From: Alistipes sp.
GTDB lineage: Bacteria; Bacteroidota; Bacteroidia; Bacteroidales; Rikenellaceae
Assembly (NCBI GenBank): GCA_017451685.1
Contig: JAFTNV010000012.1
Coordinates: 1-37,738 of the forward strand
DNA: 37,738 nt
Reading direction: 5' to 3'
The notes beneath the pieces are model-generated. The model was not told the DNA's origin and did not search any database. It saw nothing but the letters and a program-made list of their open reading frames with translations. Within the stretch, counting starts at the first letter, position 1; every line of letters begins with the position of its first letter. The position numbers and the translations under genes were made by a program. Positions 16,784 to 24,979 of the stretch are shown here, in pieces.

Positions 16784-16820
16784 TATTACCTCGGATGTGT
16801 AGTCCGAGGTAATATTTTTT
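16784..16820 (+). terminator. Strong terminator after the BACON-like lipoprotein gene
   Basis: TATTACCTCGGA and TCCGAGGTAATA form a perfect 12-base-pair stem with a 7-base loop, followed by TTTTTT. Confidence 0.92.
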
Positions 16821-16896
16821 ATGGGGTTAAAAATGTGTTAACGCGCTGAATGGTAATGCTTTGACCTTTTTACTGAAAAAAAAGATTGCGAGGGTG

Positions 16897-16926
16897 TTTG
16901 TAACTGTTGAAAAATGTGTATCTTTG
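16897..16926 (+). promoter_or_regulatory. Promoter of the rplM-rpsI operon
   Basis: TTTG (16897-16900), 18-base spacer, TATCTTTG (16919-16926). The spacer is one base under the usual range. Confidence 0.65.
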
Positions 16927-16930
16927 CAAG

Positions 16931-16950
16931 CCCGAAATAGGTTTTTCGGG
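16931..16950 (+). promoter_or_regulatory. Leader hairpin upstream of rplM
   Basis: CCCGAA (16931-16936) pairs with TTCGGG (16945-16950) at the extreme 5' end of the predicted transcript, 44 bases before the GTG. It could protect the message or be part of a ribosomal-protein autoregulatory leader; this is inference. Confidence 0.45.
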
Positions 16951-16994
16951 TAAGGATTACAATAAAATTAAGTATTAACTAAACTTTTAACAAA

Positions 16995-17456
16995 GTGGAT
17001 TCAAAGAGCTACAAGACTATCTCGGTCAAGGCAGAGGACGCTCAGAAGGAGTGGTTCGTGATTGACGCTACGAACGAGATTTTGGGACGTCTTGCTTCGC
17101 AGGTTGCTAAGATCCTCCGTGGCAAGAACAAGCCCAGCTACACTCCCCACACTAATTGCGGTGACTACGTTATCGTAATCAATGCGGATAAGGTGAAGCT
17201 TACGGGCGCAAAGATGACCGACAAGGTCTACACACGTTATACCGGTTTCCCCGGTGGTCAGCGTTTCGCTACACCTGAGGATTTCTTGACTACAGGCAAG
17301 AAGCCCCAGTTCGTTGTTGAGCACGCCGTACGCGGCATGTTGCCCAAGACACGTCTCGGCGAGGCGATTATGAAGAATTTGAAGGTTTATGCTGGCGCAG
17401 AGCATCCTCACGCTGCACAGAACCCCAAGGAGATTAAGTTAAACGAGATTAAGTAA
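16995..17456 (+). CDS. rplM: 50S ribosomal protein L13
   Basis: 153 residues. SYKTISVKAEDAQKEWFVIDA is the standard L13 opening; YTPHTNCGDYVIVINADKVKLTG, YTGFPGG and AVRGMLPK are family landmarks. It begins with GTG, giving MDSKSYKTIS; no in-frame ATG fits better. L13 assembles early into the large subunit. First gene of a run with rpsI (5 bases downstream). Elsewhere in bacteria L13 is the autoregulator of rplM-rpsI, so the leader hairpin may matter. Confidence 0.98.
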   Translation: MDSKSYKTISVKAEDAQKEWFVIDATNEILGRLASQVAKILRGKNKPSYTPHTNCGDYVIVINADKVKLTGAKMTDKVYTRYTGFPGGQRFATPEDFLTTGKKPQFVVEHAVRGMLPKTRLGEAIMKNLKVYAGAEHPHAAQNPKEIKLNEIK

Positions 17457-17461
17457 GAGTT

Positions 17462-17848
17462 ATGGAAGTTGTAAACACCGTAGGTCGCCGTAAGGCAGCT
17501 GTCGCTCGCGTATTCGTGAAGCCCGGCACAGGTAAGATTACAATCAACCACAAGGAGCTTGAGGTATACTTCCCCTTGCACATTCTCCAGTATGAGGTTA
17601 AGCAGCCTTTGATGGTGACTAACACGTTGGAGAACTACGACGTTGTGATCAACCTCGTAGGTGGTGGTATCAAGGGTCAGGCTGAGGCTGCCCGTATGGG
17701 TATCGCTCGTGCTCTCTGCCAGATTGATGCAGAGATGCGTCCTGTATTGAAGAAGAACGGCTTCCTTATGCGTGATGCGCGTGAGGTTGAGCGTAAGAAG
17801 CCCGGTCAGCCCGGAGCACGTCGTAAGTTCCAGTTCAGTAAGCGTTAA
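17462..17848 (+). CDS. rpsI: 30S ribosomal protein S9
   Basis: 128 residues. VNTVGRRKAAVARVFVKPGTG at the start, GGGIKGQAEAARMGIARAL in the middle and the basic tail PGARRKFQFSKR, whose last residues reach the P-site tRNA, identify S9. Follows rplM at 5 bases in the conserved order. The 188-base gap to rpsB holds a possible structured leader. Confidence 0.98.
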   Translation: MEVVNTVGRRKAAVARVFVKPGTGKITINHKELEVYFPLHILQYEVKQPLMVTNTLENYDVVINLVGGGIKGQAEAARMGIARALCQIDAEMRPVLKKNGFLMRDAREVERKKPGQPGARRKFQFSKR

Positions 17849-17907
17849 TCCATACTACGACCACACTTTCGGCATAAGCACAATCTGGGTTTTGAAACAC
17901 TGCGGAC

Positions 17908-17993
17908 TACACCTTATATATGGGTGTGCTGCCACGGCTGTTGCCCGATTGCGATTAAACCATCGAGAACAACTCCTCACGGAGTGCTACTCG
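17908..17993 (+). promoter_or_regulatory. Candidate structured leader before rpsB
   Basis: Between rpsI and rpsB two hairpins can form: ACACC (17909-17913) with GGTGT (17923-17927), and a nested stem CGAG (17964-17967) ... ACTCC (17972-17976) - TCAC - GGAGT (17981-17985) ... CTCG (17990-17993) with facing 4-base internal loops. No TAnnTTTG promoter is evident in the gap, so the leader would be intercistronic. S2 often controls rpsB-tsf; a role here is inference. Confidence 0.4.
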
Positions 17994-18036
17994 GCGGTTG
18001 ATTAAAGAGTTAAAAACAAAAAAAAGATTTAAGAAA

Positions 18037-18882
18037 ATGGCACGTACAGATTTTAATACACTTTTGGATGCCGGTGTACACTTCGGTCACTTGAAGAGAA
18101 AGTGGAACCCCAAAATGGCTCCCTACATCTTCATGGAGAAGAACGGCATTCACATCATCGATCTTCACAAGACCGTAATCAAGCTCGACGAGGCAGCTGC
18201 AGCGTTGAAGCAGATCGTAAAGAGCGGTCGCCGCGTATTGTTCGTAGCAACGAAGAAGCAGGCTAAGGAGATCGTTGCCGAAAAGGTAGCAGCCGTAGCT
18301 ATGCCCTACGTTACGGAGCGTTGGGCTGGCGGTATGCTTACAAACTTCCCCACTATACGTAAGGCCGTTAAGAAGATGGCTACCATCGATAAGATGACCA
18401 ACGACGGCACTTTCGACAACTTCTCTAAGCGCGAGAAGCTTCAGATCGCTCGTCAGCGTGCGAAGCTCGAGAAGAACCTCGGTTCTATCGCCGACCTTAA
18501 CCGTCTTCCCGCAGCATTGTTCGTTATCGACGTGCAGAAGGAGCAGAACGCCGTTAAGGAGGCTAAGCGTCTGAACATCCCCGTATTTGCAATGGTTGAT
18601 ACTTGTTGTGATCCTACCGATATCGATTACGTAATTCCTGCAAATGACGATGCTCAGAAGTCTATCGCAACCATCCTCGATGTAGTTTGCGGTGCTATCG
18701 CTGAGGGCGCTGAGGAGCGCAAGCTCGAGAAGGAGAAGGAGGCTCAGGAGGCTGAGGCCGCTGAGGAGGGTGCAAAGCAGGCAAAGCCCCGCATCAAGAA
18801 GGCTGTGAAGGCCGCTGTTGATGCTGAGGAGGCTACCGTTGCTGAGGTTGTTGCAGCCACTGAGGAGGCTAAGGAGGAGTAA
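18037..18882 (+). CDS. rpsB: 30S ribosomal protein S2
   Basis: 281 residues from MARTDFNTLLDAGVHFGHL; an upstream in-frame ATG at 17998 lies in the leader and gives a non-family extension. Landmarks: VHFGHLKRKWNPKMAPYIF, RWAGGMLTNFPTIR, PVFAMVDTCCDPTDIDYVIPANDDA. The C-terminus (from about residue 228) is an Ala/Glu/Lys-rich tail (EKEKEAQEAEAAEEG...), longer than in E. coli and common in Bacteroidota. S2 is the last small-subunit protein to join and binds S1-region mRNA. Followed by tsf after a hairpin. Confidence 0.97.
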   Translation: MARTDFNTLLDAGVHFGHLKRKWNPKMAPYIFMEKNGIHIIDLHKTVIKLDEAAAALKQIVKSGRRVLFVATKKQAKEIVAEKVAAVAMPYVTERWAGGMLTNFPTIRKAVKKMATIDKMTNDGTFDNFSKREKLQIARQRAKLEKNLGSIADLNRLPAALFVIDVQKEQNAVKEAKRLNIPVFAMVDTCCDPTDIDYVIPANDDAQKSIATILDVVCGAIAEGAEERKLEKEKEAQEAEAAEEGAKQAKPRIKKAVKAAVDAEEATVAEVVAATEEAKEE

Positions 18883-18909
18883 TCCTACGGTCTTCGCCCC
18901 ATGGGGCAA

Positions 18910-18956
18910 ATATTACCGAGGCGGGTAGGCGTGAGGCCCGCTCGCCACGGTTTTTT
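18910..18956 (+). terminator. Terminator or attenuator between rpsB and tsf
   Basis: CCGAGGCG and CGCCACGG pair around an inner G/C-rich loop, followed by TTTTTTAG. It lies between two genes that are normally co-transcribed, and no separate tsf promoter is obvious, so partial read-through is likely. Confidence 0.65.
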
Positions 18957-18992
18957 AGATTTATAAATTAACGATTAAAACATTTTTGAGAT

Positions 18993-19823
18993 ATGGAAAT
19001 CAAAGCAGCTGATGTAATGAAGCTCCGCAAGATGACCGGTGCAGGTATGATGGATTGCAAGAAGGCTCTCCAGGAGGCTGAGGGCGATTTCGAGCGCGCT
19101 AAGGATATCATCCGCGAGAAGGGTAAGCTCGTTGTTGCTAAGCGTTCAGACCGTACTGCAACTGAGGGTGTTGTTGTAACTAAGATTGTTGGCCAGAAGG
19201 CTTATATCCTCTGCCTCGCTTGCGAGACTGACTTCGTGGCAGCAAACGTAGAGTTCGGTGCTTCGGCAAACGCTATGTTGGAGGTTGCTGTTGCTGCTGA
19301 TGCAGCTGACCGCGACGCTCTCATGGCCACTAAGAACGCTGAGGGTAACACTGTTGAGGAGATGGTAACAGAGAAGTCTGGCCAGACAGGTGAGAAGGTA
19401 GAGCTCGCTTACTACGCTCGTATCGAGGCTCCCTACTGCGTATCATACGTTCACTTCAACAAGAAGCTCGGTACTATCCTCGGCTTCAACAAGGCTGTCG
19501 ACGAGGAGGTTGCAAAGAAGGTGGCTATGCAGGCTACGGCTATGGCTCCCCTCTCAATCGACGAGAACGACTGCCCCGCAGAGGTTGTTGAGAAGGAGAA
19601 GACTATCCAGATGGAGATGATGAAGCAGGATCCCAAGAACGCTAACAAGCCCGACGCTATCCTCGAGAAGATTGCTGAGGGTAAGATGCGTAAGTTCTTC
19701 GAGGAGAACACTCTTCTCAACCAGTGCGTTGTAGGCGAGAAGGAGTCTATCCGCGAGTTCATCCAGAAGGCTGACAAGGAGGCTACGGTTGTGGCATACA
19801 AGCGTTTCGCTCTCGAAGCTTAA
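18993..19823 (+). CDS. tsf: Elongation factor Ts
   Basis: 276 residues. The N-terminal UBA-like domain with VMKLRKMTGAGMMDCKKALQEAEGD and the core motif CETDFVAAN, which contacts EF-Tu and disrupts its Mg site, are intact. The C-terminal part (KFFEENTLLNQCVVGEKESIREF) is also standard. EF-Ts recycles EF-Tu-GDP to GTP in the cytoplasm. The usual bacterial order rpsB-tsf is kept. Its TAA forms the beginning of a 132-base inverted repeat (19822-19953). Confidence 0.98.
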   Translation: MEIKAADVMKLRKMTGAGMMDCKKALQEAEGDFERAKDIIREKGKLVVAKRSDRTATEGVVVTKIVGQKAYILCLACETDFVAANVEFGASANAMLEVAVAADAADRDALMATKNAEGNTVEEMVTEKSGQTGEKVELAYYARIEAPYCVSYVHFNKKLGTILGFNKAVDEEVAKKVAMQATAMAPLSIDENDCPAEVVEKEKTIQMEMMKQDPKNANKPDAILEKIAEGKMRKFFEENTLLNQCVVGEKESIREFIQKADKEATVVAYKRFALEA

Positions 19824-19953
19824 TTTGGAGTGATAAGGGGCCATCTATGCCCTATCATAAATAGTAAGACCCCTCGGGCTGTACGTTTTAGTACTATCCC
19901 GAGGGGATCTTCTATTTAGATAGAACAAATCTAACCCCTTCTGACTCCAAATT
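19822..19953. repeat. Stop-codon-anchored 132-base inverted repeat after tsf
   Basis: AATTTGGAGT (19822-19831) pairs with ACTCCAAATT (19944-19953); AGGGG then pairs with CCCCT further in. A strong inner hairpin, CCCCTCGGG (19870-19878) with CCCGAGGGG (19898-19906), extended by AAATAG/CTATTT, can terminate tsf transcription. Compared with 8271-8397, the stem triplets differ on both sides so that pairing is kept. Confidence 0.85.
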
Positions 19954-19959
19954 AATTTT

Positions 19960-20007
19960 CATGTCAGTGCCACTACTGCACCACTCTGACATGAAATTAG
20001 GGCGTGC
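19960..20007. repeat. About 47-base dispersed repeat, copy 2
   Basis: CATGTCAGTGCC through ACTACTGCACCACTCTGAC to ATGAAATTAGGGCGTGC matches 8359-8405. Here TTTCATGTCAG and CTGACATGAAA form a perfect 11-base-pair hairpin with extra GTG/CAC. Confidence 0.85.
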
Positions 20008-20023
20008 AACCCAGAATGGTGTG

Positions 20024-20125
20024 ATTTAGGGAGTTTAGGGAGATTAGAGAGTTTAGAGAGATTAGAGAGTTTAGGGATGACAATTCAAAAAACACCCTAA
20101 ATTCCTTAAATTCCCTAAACTCCCT
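20024..20125. repeat. TTTAGGGAG repeat array with inverted counterpart
   Basis: Left half: direct repeats of TTTAGGGAG and ATTAGAGAG (20024-20077), with a 16-base unit GAGATTAGAGAGTTTA twice. Right half: CCCTAAATTCC, TTAAATTCC and CTAAACTCCCT (20093-20125) complement it. Probably related to 8493-8573. No gene. Confidence 0.85.
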
Positions 20126-20218
20126 ACTAATAAAAACACTCTTGACGCAACCTGTCAAAAAGCGGTGGTTACTTTGCATCGTGAAACAAACGATAACGAT
20201 GATTAAAACCGCAAAGTT

Positions 20219-20431
20219 ATGGGACTAAACTACACGATAGATTGCTGTCACTGCGGCTCGCACACCGAGTTCCGCGCAACGACAAACAGCCGCACAAGGT
20301 ACGTAGATGCAAGTCATCTTGCCGATAACATTGACACGGAGTGCGCCATACGCTGCCCCGTATGTCGCTCGAAGCTCAACACCTCGCGCACGGATTTCCT
20401 CCGTCAGGTGAAGATTGAGGTCGAAGCATAG
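20219..20431 (+). CDS. Small Cys-rich protein, possible zinc ribbon
   Basis: 70 residues, not recognised. Two cysteine clusters, CCHC at 9-12 and C-x3-CPVC at 42-49, are spaced like a zinc-ribbon. The remainder is hydrophilic with no membrane segment or signal peptide. It could be a small nucleic-acid-binding or regulatory protein, but there is no direct sign. It lies alone between the tsf-distal repeats and the bcp promoter. The ATG at 20219 is the only plausible start; a -7-like TTACTTTG sits 43 bases upstream without a good -33. Confidence 0.65.
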   Translation: MGLNYTIDCCHCGSHTEFRATTNSRTRYVDASHLADNIDTECAIRCPVCRSKLNTSRTDFLRQVKIEVEA

Positions 20432-20471
20432 CTTTTGCTTATAGCGTGATAGATAAAAAGTGTCGCCTATA

Positions 20472-20503
20472 TTTCTCGGTTTAGGAAAAAATAAGTAACT
20501 TTG
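20472..20503 (+). promoter_or_regulatory. Promoter of bcp-recA
   Basis: TTTC (20472-20475), 20-base spacer, TAACTTTG (20496-20503), 38 bases before the bcp ATG. Confidence 0.65.
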
Positions 20504-20541
20504 AAAGTGAAAAATATGATAACACTTAAAACGATAATACT

Positions 20542-21015
20542 ATGAGTAAGCTAAATATAAATGTCGGAGATCTTATTCCCAACTTCGCAAGCGTAACACA
20601 GGGTGGTGATGACTTCACTCTCGACAACCTCAAGGGCTCGCCCACGGTGCTCTACTTCTACCCCAAGGACAACACCTCGGGCTGCACGTTGGAGGCTAAG
20701 AGCCTGCGTGACGGCAAGGAGGAGCTCTTGAAGCGCGGTTATAAAATTGTTGGCGTGAGCCCCGACTCGGTGAAGTCGCACCAGTCGTTCTGCGCGAAGC
20801 ACGACCTTAACTTCACGCTCCTGGCCGACACCGACCACTCGCTCGCCACGGCTGTGGGTGTATGGCAGAAGAAGAGCATGTACGGCAGGGAGTATATGGG
20901 CATTGTGCGCACGACGCTCCTCTTGGATGCCGAGGCTCGCGTTGAGCACATCATCGAGAAGGTAGACACGAAGGACTCTTACGGTCAGATAATCAGGATT
21001 TTGGATAAGGAGTAA
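20542..21015 (+). CDS. bcp: Thioredoxin-dependent peroxiredoxin, Bcp/PrxQ type
   Basis: 157 residues. Reduces hydrogen peroxide and organic peroxides in the cytoplasm. The peroxidatic Cys48 is in [14 protein letters not shown] (Ser replaces the usual Pro before Gly). The common resolving Cys five residues later is Lys53, so the E. coli-type pair is absent; Cys84 ([11 protein letters not shown]) occupies the alternative alpha-helix-3 resolving position known from PrxQ of Xylella. So it is probably an atypical 2-Cys enzyme through Cys48-Cys84. recA starts 20 bases downstream without a separate promoter, so the two are co-transcribed. Confidence 0.94.
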   Translation: MSKLNINVGDLIPNFASVTQGGDDFTLDNLKGSPTVLYFYPKDNTSGCTLEAKSLRDGKEELLKRGYKIVGVSPDSVKSHQSFCAKHDLNFTLLADTDHSLATAVGVWQKKSMYGREYMGIVRTTLLLDAEARVEHIIEKVDTKDSYGQIIRILDKE

Positions 21016-21035
21016 ACGTAAAAAATAGATATATT

Positions 21036-22052
21036 ATGGCAGAGAAAGTACAGGTAAACGCCGATAAGCTGAAGGTGTTGTCGGCGGTGATGGACAAGAT
21101 CGAGAAGGATTTTGGCAAGGGCTCGATTATGCGTATGTCGAGCGAGACGGTCACGGATGTTCCGGTGATACCCACAGGCTCAATCACGTTGGATATGGCC
21201 TTGGGTGTTGGTGGCTACCCCAAGGGCCGCGTAATCGAGATTTTTGGCCCCGAGTCGTCGGGTAAGACTACGCTGGCGATACACGCCATTGCTGAGGCAC
21301 AGAAGGCCGGAGGCATAGCTGCCTTCATAGATGCGGAGCACGCCTTCGACAGCTACTATGCTCAGAAACTCGGCGTGGATGTGGATAACCTCCTCGTGTC
21401 GCAGCCCGACAATGGCGAGCAGGCGTTGGAGATTGCCGACTCGCTCATACGCTCGAGTGCCATCGATATCATCGTCATCGACTCTGTTGCTGCGCTCACG
21501 CCCAAAGCTGAGATTGAGGGTGACATGGGTGACTCGAAGATGGGCCTCCAGGCGCGCCTCATGTCGCAGGCGTTGCGTAAGCTTACGGCCTCGATATCGA
21601 AGACCAAGACCGTATGTATCTTCATCAACCAGCTGCGCGACAAGATTGGCGTAGTTTATGGTAATCCTGAGACTACGACGGGTGGTAACGCCCTGAAGTT
21701 CTATGCCAGCGTGCGTATCGACATACGTCGCTCGTCGGTAATCAAGGATGGCGAGGAGCAGCTCGGCACGCGCACGAAGGTTAAGGTCGTGAAGAACAAG
21801 GTGGCACCCCCGTTCAAGAAGGCGGAGTTCGACATCATGTTTGGCGAGGGCATCTCGAAGCTGGGTGAGATTATAGACCTCGGCGTAGACTATGAGATTA
21901 TCAAGAAGTCGGGCTCGTGGTTCTCGTATGGCGACAGGAAGATAGGCCAGGGTCGCGATGCCGTGAAGGAGGCGTTGAAGAACGATGCTGCGCTGATGGA
22001 GGAGATTGAGCTTCGCGTGCGCGAGGCTATGAGCGAGGCGCGCAACAAGTAG
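21036..22052 (+). CDS. recA: Recombinase RecA
   Basis: 338 residues, usual length. Walker [21 protein letters not shown] (about residues 68-87), the ATP-capping [15 protein letters not shown], Walker [19 protein letters not shown] with DNA-binding loop L1, and [28 protein letters not shown] (L2 region) are all intact. RecA forms filaments on single-stranded DNA for strand exchange and SOS co-protease activity. It is second in a bcp-recA unit. A hairpin without a T-tract follows (22078-22113). Confidence 0.98.
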   Translation: MAEKVQVNADKLKVLSAVMDKIEKDFGKGSIMRMSSETVTDVPVIPTGSITLDMALGVGGYPKGRVIEIFGPESSGKTTLAIHAIAEAQKAGGIAAFIDAEHAFDSYYAQKLGVDVDNLLVSQPDNGEQALEIADSLIRSSAIDIIVIDSVAALTPKAEIEGDMGDSKMGLQARLMSQALRKLTASISKTKTVCIFINQLRDKIGVVYGNPETTTGGNALKFYASVRIDIRRSSVIKDGEEQLGTRTKVKVVKNKVAPPFKKAEFDIMFGEGISKLGEIIDLGVDYEIIKKSGSWFSYGDRKIGQGRDAVKEALKNDAALMEEIELRVREAMSEARNK

Positions 22053-22077
22053 CGAGCCTGATATAGTAGATGATAGC

Positions 22078-22113
22078 CCAAACACGGCTGCCGATAGGGT
22101 AGCCGTGATTTGG
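22078..22113 (+). terminator. Hairpin between recA and relA/spoT
   Basis: CCAAACACGGCTGCC and GGTAGCCGTGATTTGG pair with two small bulges around a 5-base loop. There is no T-run after it, so it may be a processing or stability element rather than a terminator. Confidence 0.55.
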
Positions 22114-22147
22114 CGGATGTTGGTTTAAGGAGTAAAATTAACGTAGT

Positions 22148-24391
22148 ATGGAGTATTCACCCGCGGATGAGATACTTATTGAAGAGAAGTGGCAGGAGCT
22201 CGTCGAGGCGTGCCGCAAGGCTAAGATATGCCGCAGGGATGACGACTGGCAGTTTGTGCGCCGTGCCTACTTCCTCGCGAAGGAGGCACATAAGGGTGTG
22301 CGTCGTCGCTCGGGTGAGCCCTACGTGATACATCCCATCGAGGTGGCGCTCATCGCTGTGCGCGAGATAGGCCTCGGCAAAAAGTCGGTGGTGGCGGCAC
22401 TCCTACACGATGTTGTCGAGGATACGGACTACACGGTCGAGGATATAGCCCACGCCTTCAGCCCGAAGATAGCCTCGATGGTCGACGGCCTGACGAAGAT
22501 GTCGGGCGTATTCAATGCCGACAGCTCGGAGCAGGCGGAGTACTTCCGTAAGGTGTTGCTCACGCTCTCGGACGACGTGCGTGTCATCATCATCAAGATT
22601 GCCGACCGCCTGCATAACATGCGCACACTCGGTGCCATGCCCCACAATAAGCAGATAAAGATTACGAGCGAGACGATATACCTCTTCGTGCCGCTGGCCT
22701 ACCGCCTCGGCCTCCACGCCATAAAGAGCGAGCTTGAGGACTTGTGCATGAAGTATCGCTTCCCGGAGGAGTATGCCGCGATACAGCAGAAGATTGAGGA
22801 TACACGTGGCGAGCGTCAGCAGTATATCGAGCGCTTCATGGCACCCATACGCGAGGTGCTCGACAGGAATAAGTTCCAGTACGAGATGACGGCGCGCGTC
22901 AAGAGTGTCTACTCCATCTGGAACAAGATGCGTCGCAAGGAGATACCCTTCGAGGAGGTCTATGACCTCTTTGCCATACGCATCGTCTTTAAGGCGCTGC
23001 CCTTCCCCTCGGAGAAGACGCAGTGCTGGCAGGTGTACTCGTGCGTGACGGACATATATACCCCCAAGCCCGACCGCCTGCGCGACTGGATAAGCATCCC
23101 TAAGTCGAATGGCTACGAGGCGCTGCACTCCACGGTCATGGGCCCAGATGGTATATGGGTCGAGGTGCAGGTGCGCACGGAGCGCATGGACGACATCGCC
23201 GAGCGTGGCTTCGCGGCACATTGGAAGTATAAGCATGCCTCGATTGCTGCCGAGGAGGATGGACTCGATAAGTGGCTTAAGAAGGTGCGCGATGCGCTGA
23301 ATAGCCCCACGGAGAATGCCTTGGAGTTCTTGGATAACTTCAAGCTGTCGCTGTATAAGAGCGATGTGGTAGTCTTCACGCCCAAGGGCGAGCCTCAGTC
23401 GCTGCCCTATGGCGCCACGGTGCTCGACTTCGCCTACGAGATACACACGAAGATTGGCGACCATGCCATTGGTGCTAAGATAAACCATCGCACGATGCCC
23501 GTCACGGCACGCCTGAATAGTGGCGACCAGGTGGAGGTCATCACGGCAGATAATGCCCACCCGAAGGCGGAGTGGCTCGATGCTGTCGTCACGAGCAAGG
23601 CGCGACAGGCCATCCAGGACTTCCTGAAGCGCGAGCACGACAATAACCTCGACTACGGCATGGAGCTGCTGCAACAGCGTCTTGCGGAGCATAATGTCAC
23701 GCTCAGTGGCCGTGTGCTGCGTAAGCTGATGCCGGCGTACGACTGCCGTAATAAGGATGAGCTCTATAGCAAGATTGGCGCAGGCATCATCAAGCTCGAT
23801 AACCTCGACAAGCTCCTTAAGGAGAACTCCTCGCGTAAGATTCTGAAGTTCTGGAAGCTCCTCATCCCGGGTAGCACGGTGGAGGAGGATGCCGACATAG
23901 ACCTCGACGATGAGGCCGTGTCGCTCGACGATACCGTCGTTGCGGAGGATGGTGATGAGCCCGAGTTTGTCATGGCGGAGTGCTGCGAGCCGATACCCGG
24001 CGATAGGGTTGTGGGCTACCGCGACCCGCAGAGTGGCCGTATTATCGTGCATAAGTCGACGTGCGATACGCTCATTCGCCTCGCTGCGCAGTTTGGCGAT
24101 AACATCATCAAGGAGGAGGATATCAAGTGGTCGCAGCAGAAGGCCGTGTCGTATCTTGCCTCCGTAGAGATTCGCGGCATCGACCGCACGGGCATAATCT
24201 TAGATTTAACGAAACTTATCACACAAGACTTCAGCATAAATATGCGCGCAATTAGCGTGCAGTCGCACGATGGCATCTTCGAGGGAACGATAAGCATCTA
24301 CGTTCAGGACATCGATAGCCTGAATGCCTTGCTGGATAACATCCGTAAGATTAAGGGCATCGATAGAGTTAAGAGGTTGCTTAATACTTAA
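22148..24391 (+). CDS. Bifunctional (p)ppGpp synthetase/hydrolase, RelA/SpoT family
   Basis: 747 residues. The HD hydrolase domain has His62 and HDVVEDTDYT at 87-96, both intact, so hydrolysis is likely. The synthetase domain shows RVKSVYSIWNKM, DLFAIRIVF and RDWISIPKSNGYEALHSTV with EVQVRTERMDDIAERGFAAHW. TGS (VFTPKGEPQSLPYGATVLDFAYEIHTKIG) and a C-terminal ACT domain (SVEIRGIDRTGIILDLTKLI) follow. It makes and degrades the stringent-response alarmone. The ATG at 22148 gives the usual length. No clear own promoter; it may be transcribed with recA. A long antisense frame (22403-24052) is a shadow. Confidence 0.96.
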   Translation: MEYSPADEILIEEKWQELVEACRKAKICRRDDDWQFVRRAYFLAKEAHKGVRRRSGEPYVIHPIEVALIAVREIGLGKKSVVAALLHDVVEDTDYTVEDIAHAFSPKIASMVDGLTKMSGVFNADSSEQAEYFRKVLLTLSDDVRVIIIKIADRLHNMRTLGAMPHNKQIKITSETIYLFVPLAYRLGLHAIKSELEDLCMKYRFPEEYAAIQQKIEDTRGERQQYIERFMAPIREVLDRNKFQYEMTARVKSVYSIWNKMRRKEIPFEEVYDLFAIRIVFKALPFPSEKTQCWQVYSCVTDIYTPKPDRLRDWISIPKSNGYEALHSTVMGPDGIWVEVQVRTERMDDIAERGFAAHWKYKHASIAAEEDGLDKWLKKVRDALNSPTENALEFLDNFKLSLYKSDVVVFTPKGEPQSLPYGATVLDFAYEIHTKIGDHAIGAKINHRTMPVTARLNSGDQVEVITADNAHPKAEWLDAVVTSKARQAIQDFLKREHDNNLDYGMELLQQRLAEHNVTLSGRVLRKLMPAYDCRNKDELYSKIGAGIIKLDNLDKLLKENSSRKILKFWKLLIPGSTVEEDADIDLDDEAVSLDDTVVAEDGDEPEFVMAECCEPIPGDRVVGYRDPQSGRIIVHKSTCDTLIRLAAQFGDNIIKEEDIKWSQQKAVSYLASVEIRGIDRTGIILDLTKLITQDFSINMRAISVQSHDGIFEGTISIYVQDIDSLNALLDNIRKIKGIDRVKRLLNT

Positions 24392-24513
24392 GCCTCCGGA
24401 CGGGATGGCGATAGTGCCATTGCGACCTTTGGGGCTATGTTTTAGGATAAGTAGGGTAGTTAGTTGGCTACTTCTCAAATATGATATTTTTGGACTAAAT
24501 TTCAAACTTAATT

Positions 24514-24897
24514 ATGGCAACGATTTTTTCACGTATTGTAGCAGGTGAGATTCCATGTTATAAGGTTGCGGAGAACGAGCGCTTCTTCGCGTTCCTCGAC
24601 ATCGCACCTCTGGCTAAGGGTCACACGTTGGTTATCCCGAAGCGCGAGGTCGACTACTTTTACGACCTCGAGGACGACGAACTTCAGGAAATGATTGTTT
24701 TCGCTAAGAGTATTGCGAAGAAAATTCAGGCAACTACGCAGTGCAAAAAGGTAGCAACCGTGGTTTTGGGCCTCGAAGTACCCCATGCACACATCCATTT
24801 GGTGCCCATGAACACCGAAAAAGATGTAGATTTCAGCAAGGAGAAGCTTCAGTTGACCCCCGAGGAGTTCGCAGAAATAGCAGAGTCCCTCCGTTAA
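24514..24897 (+). CDS. HIT family hydrolase
   Basis: 127 residues. IFSRIVAGEIPCYKVAENERFFAFLDI is the HINT-like opening and PHAHIHLVPM is the histidine-triad motif (His-x-His-x-His) carrying the nucleotidyl-His intermediate. Proteins of this branch cleave nucleoside phosphoramidates or AMP-linked substrates in the cytoplasm; the natural substrate is unknown. Possibly own promoter (TATTTTTG at 24485-24492, weak -33). A good terminator follows. Confidence 0.93.
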   Translation: MATIFSRIVAGEIPCYKVAENERFFAFLDIAPLAKGHTLVIPKREVDYFYDLEDDELQEMIVFAKSIAKKIQATTQCKKVATVVLGLEVPHAHIHLVPMNTEKDVDFSKEKLQLTPEEFAEIAESLR

Positions 24898-24940
24898 TAT
24901 CGGGCTGTTGATAACTTTATAAGTTGTTGATTATAAATAT

Positions 24941-24979
24941 AGTGCAGTGTTATTAATAATACACCGCACTATTCTTTTT
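24941..24979 (+). terminator. Terminator of the HIT gene
   Basis: AGTGCAGTGTTATTA pairs with TAATAATACACCGCACT, with two mismatches, followed by ATTCTTTTT. Confidence 0.85.

Noticed and set aside
20024-20125. Repeat array considered as a CRISPR
   Set aside because: Units are 8-16 bases with no unique spacers of constant length, and no cas gene is near.
22403-24052. 549-codon open frame antisense to relA/spoT
   Set aside because: It is a shadow of the GC-biased third codon positions of the real gene; the protein has no family pattern.
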